From NCBI GenBank assembly GCA_009916335.1, contig SAAR01000225.1, positions 1 through 5,201 on the forward strand: a stretch of DNA of 5,201 bases, read 5' to 3'. This stretch comes from Erysipelotrichia bacterium. GTDB taxonomy: Bacteria; Bacillota_I; Bacilli_A; Erysipelotrichales; Erysipelotrichaceae. Below are positions 1 to 3,723 of the stretch, piece after piece (within the stretch, counting starts at the first letter, position 1; each line of letters opens with the position of its first letter). The notes beneath the pieces were generated by a model. That model had not been told where the DNA came from. It did not search any database and saw only the letters and a list, made by a program, of their open reading frames with translations. Position numbers and translations under genes: made by a program.

Positions 1-29
1 GTTTAAAGAAATTGTGCTGTTAGGTCAAT
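1..29 (+). CDS. Candidate 5' exon end of the intron-split gene (partial)
   Basis: This is a tentative call. Reading from base 2 gives the open stretch FKEIVLLGQ, followed directly by TAA at 29-31. A group I intron usually follows a U in the 5' exon. If the exon ends at T29, after the first base of a codon, it joins in phase to a 3' exon beginning at 805, just after G804, and the junction codon is TTC. A P1-like pairing of exon bases 22-29 with 50-58 is possible but needs a bulge at T53. A different pairing (6-13 with 54-61) is longer but gives no phase-consistent junction with an intron-terminal G. The true splice site could lie elsewhere in the first ~40 bases or before the window. Confidence 0.3.
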
Positions 30-71
30 AAAAGCTTGTATGGACGAGGGTTTGATTTTTTAAGGAGTCCG

Positions 72-314
72 TTTATGTAGTGATACATAAAATGAATTGG
101 GTGAATTCAGGGAAAACTAAACAAAAATGCTCAGAAATGACATTTTTGCATGCCAATCCTGAGCTAAGTTTAGAGTACACTCTAAAAAAGTGCAGAGACT
201 ACTGGAGAACTAAAGTGTTCTTAATTACCAGCAAGAGCGCCCGACATCTGAATCTCAGATGATGATATAGTCCGAAGATTAACAAGTTCAATAAGCTTGT
301 CCTTCGAAAGAAGG
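72..314 (+). ncRNA. Group I intron ribozyme core (probably subgroup IA)
   Basis: The four conserved elements occur in order: P (AATTCAGGGAAA, from 104), Q (AATCCTGAGCTAA, 155-167), R (GTGCAGAGACTA, 190-201) and S (GATATAGTCC, 264-273). Helices that can be drawn are: P2 72-79/84-91 with a GUGA tetraloop; P3 97-103/238-244; P4 106-111/158-163; P5 122-129/141-148; P6 169-175/180-186; P7 197-201/268-272; P8 245-250/256-261. An extra stem, 202-210/217-231, lies between P7 and P3; such a P7.1 insertion is typical of subgroup IA. After S come two P9-type hairpins, 282-286/296-300 and 301-305/310-314, the second closed by a GAAA tetraloop. The P3-P8 and P4-P6 architecture is complete, so the ribozyme may be active. 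Pairings were made by eye and individual ends may shift. Confidence 0.9.
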
Positions 315-736
315 TCTCTATGTGCAAGCCTATGACAATTAGGACAAAGAGTTATTAAATTTGTGATCTCATTTTTACCACCTTCAGAAACTGGTATGAT
401 GTGATGTACATCTCTTGGTCCAACTTGCCATTTACAATTTTCACAAGGGAATACTAAAAGAATTGGTTGCAATTTTCTAGTTTTATTTTCTGTAGTAGCC
501 ATAAGCATTCTGTAATGTTTTAATTTACAACTATTTGAGCAATATTTTGCTTTAGTACTTTTACTTTCAAATACATTACCACAATTAAGACAGGTGCACT
601 TTTTAAGTGGCTTTATTTCATTATGATGCTTATAATTACAAGATATAGAACAATATTTTGCATTACCTCTATTCAATTCTTTTGTGTCTGCTTTAAATTT
701 ATTTTTGCAGAATAAACATTCTTTTTCAACTATCAT
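221..736 (-). CDS. HNH homing endonuclease with two zinc-finger-like repeats, antisense to its intron
   Basis: The 171-aa protein has an HNH nuclease domain at about residues 95-140. Cys98-x2-Cys101 and Cys131-x2-Cys134 should bind a structural zinc. DVHHIIP (109-115), Asn126 and His135/His139 form the beta-beta-alpha-metal active site that cuts DNA. In front lie two similar ~40-residue Cys4 units, Cys7-x2-Cys10...Cys29-x3-Cys33 and Cys49-x2-Cys52...Cys66-x3-Cys70, probably treble-clef DNA-binding modules. Family knowledge suggests that it nicks or cuts intron-less alleles and promotes homing. It runs opposite to the host intron, so it cannot be translated from the transcript that splices. 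Residues ~140 to 171 are antisense to the P9 hairpins, P7, P8 and P3, and the stop codon lies in P7.1. No Shine-Dalgarno motif precedes the ATG. The protein appears intact. Confidence 0.88.
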   Translation of the reverse strand: MIVEKECLFCKNKFKADTKELNRGNAKYCSISCNYKHHNEIKPLKKCTCLNCGNVFESKSTKAKYCSNSCKLKHYRMLMATTENKTRKLQPILLVFPCENCKWQVGPRDVHHIIPVSEGGKNEITNLITLCPNCHRLAHRDLLSKDKLIELVNLRTISSSEIQMSGALAGN

Positions 737-763
737 TTTGTTTATGTTTTAATATATAAAACG

Positions 764-796
764 AAAATGTAGATGAAAAGTTGCACATATTGTAAA
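764..796 (-). promoter_or_regulatory. Candidate Bacteroidota-type promoter for the antisense HNH gene
   Basis: On the minus strand, TACATTTT (764-771) matches 5 of the 6 fixed bases of the TAnnTTTG -7 element. TTTA (793-796), one mismatch from TTTG, lies 21 bases upstream. Transcription would begin near 757 and leave a leader of about 20 bases before the ATG at 736. Short AT-rich matches of this kind arise easily by chance. Confidence 0.3.
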
Positions 797-804
797 TAAT
801 CTTG

Positions 805-956
805 TCCCTCCACCTCCACCACGAATCGGCGTAATGAATGTGTATGATAATTCCGATGGAGAAGCCTCGAAGAAAGGTAGCAATGAATTTATCAGTATTC
901 ATCTCAAAACTGATAAAAGGGGGTGCGTGATTTTGACATGCAAATACCAATATTGA
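805..956 (+). CDS. 3' exon of an intron-split gene of unknown function (partial)
   Basis: The frame ending at TGA 954-956 is open back to 777. It encodes five consecutive prolines followed by RIGVMNVYDNSDGE and ends in LTCKYQY. The composition looks like real protein, and the frame lies immediately downstream of a group I intron in the same orientation, so it is read as the C-terminal ~50 residues of the interrupted protein. No family is recognised. Phage group I introns commonly sit in conserved genes such as polymerases, reductases, terminases or virion genes, but nothing here points to one of these. The exact start depends on the splice site. A standalone 40-aa frame from ATG 834 is the alternative, but it would leave the Pro-rich coding-like stretch before it unexplained. 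Confidence 0.6.
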
Positions 957-969
957 ATAGGCACGATAA

Positions 970-991
970 GCCAATAACTGGCAACTTTTTT
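970..991 (+). terminator. Weak intrinsic terminator-like hairpin after the split gene
   Basis: GCCA (970-973) pairs with TGGC (979-982) around a 5-base loop, and six T residues follow at 986-991. It lies 14 bases after the stop codon at 954-956. The stem is only four base pairs and the T tract is offset by three bases, so termination would be weak at best. Confidence 0.35.
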
Positions 992-996
992 GTAAC

Positions 997-1027
997 AGAT
1001 TATACCCGTATTACGGTGTAATAATCT
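997..1027 (+). other. Bulged RNA hairpin upstream of the tRNA
   Basis: AGATTATAC (997-1005) pairs with 1018-1027 with one bulged A (1021). Above it, CCGT (1006-1009) pairs with ACGG (1013-1016) around a three-base loop, with T1017 bulged. This gives about 13 base pairs in all. No U tract follows, so it is unlikely to be a simple terminator. It could be a processing signal for the tRNA 5' leader, a structured leader, or chance. Confidence 0.4.
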
Positions 1028-1056
1028 AAGTTAGGCAACCTACTAAAGTGGAAGGG

Positions 1057-1131
1057 TGCAATATAGCTCAGTTGGTAGAGCAGCTCTTTTATAAGAAGAG
1101 AAGACCGTGGGTTCGATCCCCACTATTGTAA
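1057..1131 (+). tRNA. tRNA, probably Ile(UAU); anticodon register ambiguous
   Basis: A full cloverleaf is visible. The acceptor stem is 1057-1063/1124-1130 with one G-U pair. The D stem is 1066-1069/1078-1081 with loop AGTTGGTA. The T stem is 1107-1111/1119-1123 with loop TTCGATC. The discriminator is A1131, and no CCA is encoded. With canonical spacing the anticodon loop is TTTATAA (1088-1094), giving anticodon TAT, which reads AUA, but the 5-bp stem then has only three pairs. A perfect stem CTCTT/AAGAG (1084-1088/1096-1100) shifts the loop one base and gives ATA, leaving an extra base (G1083) before the stem and a 6-base variable region. A short variable loop argues against bacterial tRNA-Tyr. 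AUA codons are common in the neighbouring genes, which would suit a phage tRNA-Ile(UAU). Confidence 0.85.
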
Positions 1132-1165
1132 CAATTATCATAGTTTAAATCAATTAAATTAAAGA

Positions 1166-1684
1166 ATGATGGATTATTTAATTATCGTTGGACCAAAAAA
1201 GCTATTGGTCAATTTTATAACTTTGGCTACCAGTCAAGGTTATCAGACCTATACTAGGTTAAATCAACCTAAACCAGATGAACATTTTGTATTAGTAGTT
1301 AATACTATTACAAAAGAAATCAGCAAGTTTAGTAGTGGTTGGTATTCACATTACCATAACAAAAAAACTGGGATACTTGATAAAAGTGAAAAATTTCCCG
1401 CGTATCACATTTCCGCAAATCGTATGGCTGCTTTTGCAAAATGCGGTTTAACGTTTAATTATTATATAATTAAACCACAATTTAGAGAAATTGGAGAACC
1501 TTATGCTTTACGGTATATTGGTAAAACCGCAGAAGGTAATATTTTGCATGCGTTTTCTAAGAACAGTGTGAATGCAGAATTAGGAACCGATTTTTATTCT
1601 GAAGGAGGTATAATTGAACAATTATTACCTATAAAAAAGACCAGATACGATTGGATCATTAACAATGGTAATATATGGAAATAA
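1166..1684 (+). CDS. Unknown 172-aa protein, first gene of an overlapping cluster
   Basis: The family is not recognised. The protein begins MMDYLIIVGPKK; either of the two adjacent ATGs (1166 or 1169) could be the start, and no Shine-Dalgarno motif helps choose. The N-terminus alternates hydrophobic strands (DYLIIVG, HFVLVVN) with polar stretches, suggesting a small alpha/beta fold. The middle is rich in Tyr, His and Lys (GWYSHYHNKK). No signal peptide, membrane segment or catalytic motif stands out. It starts 34 bases after the tRNA, and its last 10 bases overlap the next start codon, so it is probably translated as part of one operon with the three genes that follow. Confidence 0.75.
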   Translation: MMDYLIIVGPKKLLVNFITLATSQGYQTYTRLNQPKPDEHFVLVVNTITKEISKFSSGWYSHYHNKKTGILDKSEKFPAYHISANRMAAFAKCGLTFNYYIIKPQFREIGEPYALRYIGKTAEGNILHAFSKNSVNAELGTDFYSEGGIIEQLLPIKKTRYDWIINNGNIWK

Positions 1685-1842
1685 TCAGATGGGTTAAATT
1701 CAATGGTTCTGAGAAAAAAAGATTTGAAAAGATCTTAAAAGAAGAACCTGATCCTATGTTCGCTTATAATCAAATTGCAAAAGAGTTTGATATAAGTTTA
1801 TTAGATGCTAAAGAATTTGTAGAAGTTTATTTAAAGAAATAA
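1675..1842 (+). CDS. Unknown 55-aa small protein, helix-turn-helix-like C-terminus
   Basis: This short gene begins at an ATG inside the end of the preceding gene (10-base overlap) and ends in TAA, sharing one base with the next ATG (TAATG). The protein starts MEIIRWVKF, has a charged Lys/Glu middle, and ends in a probable helical pair (FAYNQIAKEFDIS, then LLDAKEFVEVYLKK). The spacing is reminiscent of a compact helix-turn-helix, but the protein is too short for that to be firm. Without it a 157-base gap would separate two tightly packed genes. The overlaps on both sides are the main evidence that it is real and translationally coupled. Confidence 0.7.
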   Translation: MEIIRWVKFNGSEKKRFEKILKEEPDPMFAYNQIAKEFDISLLDAKEFVEVYLKK

Positions 1843-2225
1843 TGAAAGCTGGAATATTTGTTATAATAAAAGATGATATTCGTCTTTTAGTTAAGATTGA
1901 AGGCTCCATTCCATATTTAAAAGTGACTACAGTTCTAGACTTAAATGAATTTGATAAAGGTACTATTAAGAAAGTAAAGTTAACAAAAGCTTTGGAAGAA
2001 TTCATCCAGAGTAATAGTGAGCATTATCCGCTTATTAGTGCACCGGTATCATCTATTTTAGAGACTGTTCATACTGTAGATAATGCAACTACAGAACTAG
2101 AAGAAAGTTGGAAAAAGCACTTTTATGAACATGGAGAGGCATCTACAATTATTAAGATTGTAAATGACACGCAATGGAAAATAATCAAAGCGCAAGCTTA
2201 TCTTGCACAAATGAACCTGAAGTAG
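1842..2225 (+). CDS. Unknown 127-aa protein
   Basis: The family is not recognised. The N-terminal half (MKAGIFVIIKDDIRLLVKIEG, about residues 1-60) looks beta-rich, with alternating hydrophobic residues. The second half is mainly helical and charged, with ELEESWKKHFYEHGE near residues 85-99. No membrane segment or metal site is seen. The ATG shares one base with the stop of the 55-aa gene upstream, so translational coupling is likely. Its 3' end overlaps the next gene by 52 bases, in a -1 phase relation. It ends in TAG. Confidence 0.72.
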   Translation: MKAGIFVIIKDDIRLLVKIEGSIPYLKVTTVLDLNEFDKGTIKKVKLTKALEEFIQSNSEHYPLISAPVSSILETVHTVDNATTELEESWKKHFYEHGEASTIIKIVNDTQWKIIKAQAYLAQMNLK

Positions 2226-2635
2226 ATCTATATGAATACTTTAGGAAACATCTTCAAAGTGAATATATGCCGATATTTAAACCGGGATATGGCTATGAAG
2301 AGGAGTGGGCCTTATTTGGTACTAATATTATTACCAAGTACTCATTCGGCGCCAGGGTGAATGGTGACGCTACGGAATGGTTTAATGAACGTAATCAAGT
2401 TAGGGATTTACTTCGTTGGACTTGTAAACACATCTTCAGATATAATTTAGTATTTTCTAAAAATCCAACACTTCATGTATATTTACAAGTGTTTGCAACC
2501 AAATTAGATAAACTAAATTTTTTAACTGAAGATGAAAAAGATGCAATTTTGGGAACTGTTACATTAATGTTTTATGCTAGACGTAAAGTCGCATTAGACT
2601 ATTATTATATGGTGCACCAAGGATTGCCATTTTAG
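2174..2635 (+). CDS. Unknown 153-aa protein, last gene of the overlapping cluster
   Basis: The family is not recognised. After a polar N-terminus (MENNQSASLS) the protein is rich in aromatic residues (PIFKPGYGYEEEWALFG, residues ~34-50). The C-terminal half appears helical (TEDEKDAILG, then LMFYARRKVALDYYYMVH). The first in-frame ATG gives an unusually long 52-base overlap with the gene before it. The next in-frame Met, at residue 32, would remove the overlap but discard protein-like sequence, so the early start is preferred with moderate confidence. The TAG stop lies inside the 5' arm of a strong hairpin, so the 3' end of the message is structured. Confidence 0.7.
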   Translation: MENNQSASLSCTNEPEVDLYEYFRKHLQSEYMPIFKPGYGYEEEWALFGTNIITKYSFGARVNGDATEWFNERNQVRDLLRWTCKHIFRYNLVFSKNPTLHVYLQVFATKLDKLNFLTEDEKDAILGTVTLMFYARRKVALDYYYMVHQGLPF

Positions 2636-2669
2636 GTAATAGGGGAGGGATCCCCTATTATCTCCTAAA
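2631..2669 (+). promoter_or_regulatory. Two-part 15-bp hairpin between the small-gene cluster and the sigma gene
   Basis: TTTAGG (2631-2636) pairs with CCTAAA (2664-2669). Stacked on it, TAATAGGGG (2637-2645) pairs perfectly with CCCCTATTA (2652-2660) around a 6-base loop. Three unpaired bases (TCT, 2661-2663) bulge on the 3' side only. The lower stem contains the TAG stop of the preceding gene, and the hairpin ends 10 bases before the sigma ATG. No U tract follows, so it is not a classical intrinsic terminator. It could protect the upstream transcript end, terminate weakly, or control access to the sigma gene start. The structure is clear; the role is inferred. Confidence 0.65.
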
Positions 2670-2679
2670 TGCTTGAAAT

Positions 2680-3345
2680 ATGAATGAATTAAATTTACTT
2701 ATTGCTCAAGCGAAAGAAGGCAAACAATTAGCTTTCACAAAATTATATAATAAGTATTATAACACAATACGTTATGTAATTTATAACATTATACGGAACA
2801 TTGATGTTACTGACGATTTAATATCGGTTACGTTTACTAAAGCCTTTATGAAAATTGACAAATATGTCGATAACATTTCATTTGAAATGTGGTTAAAGAC
2901 TATAGCAGTAAACAGCGCTATCGATTTTATTCGCAGGAGTCGTCAGGAAAAACTTAATGATTCTGTAGATGATGAAACAAGCCTGTATGAGTTTGTTGAC
3001 ACAATGTTTTCTAATCCTGAAGATAATTTTATATTTAAACAGGAAAAGAAAATATTAGGCAAACTAATACCTACGTTGCGATATAAAGACCAAGAACTTT
3101 TACGATTAAGGTTCGTAGAAGAAAAGTCATATCGTGAAATTGCCTCATCGCTTAAAATACAAGAAGAAGCTGTAAAAAGCCAACTTGCAAAAGCTAAGCA
3201 GAGGTTAAGATTAAAATTTAATAAATACAATAAACAAAAATTAACAGAATCTAGCAATCATGAACATTTTAATTCAACTTCTGTTAACAGTAGTAGTAAT
3301 TCTGATAATCTCAAAGATTTTCAGATCGACGACTCTGTTTCGTAA
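2680..3345 (+). CDS. Phage-encoded sigma-70 family (ECF-like) RNA polymerase sigma factor
   Basis: The 221-aa protein has the two-domain layout of group 4 sigma factors. Sigma-2 (about residues 10-90) carries DVTDDLISVTFTKAF, the core-polymerase-binding and -10-reading helices, followed by FEMWLKTIAVNSAIDFIRR. Sigma-4 (about 124-180) has the typical LRYKDQELLRLRFVEEKSY and the helix-turn-helix REIASSLKIQEEAVKSQLAKA, which would bind the -35/-33 box. There is no sigma-3 domain. The tail beyond ~181 is Ser/Asn-rich and probably disordered, and from about residue 194 it is encoded by DNA that also encodes the next gene. It should direct host or phage polymerase to a promoter set, perhaps late genes; the targets are not known. 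No anti-sigma gene is identified, though the overlapping membrane gene is in the position one would occupy. Confidence 0.92.
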   Translation: MNELNLLIAQAKEGKQLAFTKLYNKYYNTIRYVIYNIIRNIDVTDDLISVTFTKAFMKIDKYVDNISFEMWLKTIAVNSAIDFIRRSRQEKLNDSVDDETSLYEFVDTMFSNPEDNFIFKQEKKILGKLIPTLRYKDQELLRLRFVEEKSYREIASSLKIQEEAVKSQLAKAKQRLRLKFNKYNKQKLTESSNHEHFNSTSVNSSSNSDNLKDFQIDDSVS

Positions 3346-3634
3346 GCTATTATTTGTGCTTGCGTGTTCTGTGATCCTTGGTGCAGGGATTCGTTCACAC
3401 TTATCTGATAGCAAAGATAAGCAATCGAATGAAACCACTGTAGTAATGGAAAAAAGTGTGGATAGCCCCACGCCTGTACTATTTGATTTGGTAACAAATT
3501 TTATAGAATTACAGTCGAGTTATGGTTTTTCACATAACTATTCCATTCACCAAATTAAAGAGGAATCACAGCGTCAACAACAACCTGTCGTTGCCAACGA
3601 TAGGGCTTCACCTGTTCCGGAGAATAGTTCGTAG
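3260..3634 (+). CDS. Small membrane protein overlapping the sigma gene
   Basis: The 124-aa protein begins with two hydrophobic segments, about residues 3-20 (ILIQLLLTVVVILIISKI) and 29-44 (KLLFVLACSVILGAGI), joined by a short basic loop (FRSTTLFR). A polar, Ser/Gln-rich domain of ~80 residues with no recognised motif follows. It starts inside the sigma gene in another frame (86-base overlap). Without this start the membrane segments would be lost, since the next in-frame Met is residue 62. Possible roles include a membrane-anchored anti-sigma partner, a lysis or host-takeover protein, or a virion membrane component; none is supported by a motif. It ends in TAG, 89 bases before the next gene. 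Confidence 0.7.
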   Translation: MNILIQLLLTVVVILIISKIFRSTTLFRKLLFVLACSVILGAGIRSHLSDSKDKQSNETTVVMEKSVDSPTPVLFDLVTNFIELQSSYGFSHNYSIHQIKEESQRQQQPVVANDRASPVPENSS

Positions 3635-3642
3635 CTAAACTC

Positions 3643-3674
3643 TTTAACAGTGTTCCTGTTGCCCTATATATTAG
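3643..3674 (+). promoter_or_regulatory. Candidate promoter upstream of the 437-aa gene
   Basis: TTTA (3643-3646), one mismatch from the Bacteroidota -33 box TTTG, is followed after 20 bases by TATATTAG (3667-3674), one mismatch from TAnnTTTG. Transcription would start near 3681 and give an A/T-rich leader of about 40 bases with no Shine-Dalgarno motif before ATG 3724. A short AACAG/CTGTT hairpin (3646-3660) overlaps the spacer. The position fits a new transcription unit, but the match is imperfect and the sequence AT-rich. Confidence 0.3.
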
Positions 3675-3723
3675 TGCAACTTTTCTTAATTTATAGTTAT
3701 TAACAATTTAACATTTATCAAAA

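Larger units (their letters stand above)
30..804 (+). mobile_element. Group I intron with an antisense HNH gene (boundaries approximate)
   Basis: The element is a self-splicing, probably mobile group I intron inserted in a protein gene on the + strand. The catalytic core at about 72-314 is clear (see the separate entry), and coding sequence in the same orientation resumes near 777-805. The 3' end at G804 is preferred because group I introns end in G, and because 46-50 (GAGGG) can pair with exon bases 806-810 (CCCTC) as a P10-like helix. Other G residues at 780, 783 and 792 would also keep the frame. A 6-bp hairpin at 746-762 lies near the 3' end. Most of the intron is taken up by an HNH endonuclease gene on the minus strand, which probably provides or once provided homing. 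The presence of the intron is well supported; both end points are estimates. Confidence 0.8.

Noticed and set aside
80..262. 60-codon + strand frame inside the intron
   Set aside because: It coincides with the ribozyme core helices P2 to P8; its content is explained by conserved RNA structure, and it resembles no protein.
726..974. 82-codon minus-strand frame
   Set aside because: It is the complement of the 3' exon, which has better protein-like sequence on the + strand, and it overlaps the start and candidate promoter of the HNH gene.
2223..2635. Recoding of TAG as an amino acid, as in some Bacteroidota phages
   Set aside because: Continuing through TAG at 2223-2225 gives unlike-protein sequence until TGA, and through TAG at 2633-2635 it runs into the hairpin. 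TAG, TAA and TGA all behave as stops here, and the tRNA is not a clear suppressor.
2637..2660. Intrinsic terminator after the four-gene cluster
   Set aside because: The stem is strong enough but no U tract follows; it is listed as a regulatory hairpin of unknown role instead.
2943..3257. 104-codon minus-strand frame opposite the sigma gene
   Set aside because: The + strand encodes an unmistakable sigma factor with both domains; the antisense frame shows no motif.
3632..3705. Read-through of the TAG at the end of the small membrane protein into a hydrophobic stretch beginning LNSLTVFLLPYIL
   Set aside because: T-rich DNA gives hydrophobic codons by chance, the stretch covers the candidate promoter, and nothing else in the window suggests TAG read-through.
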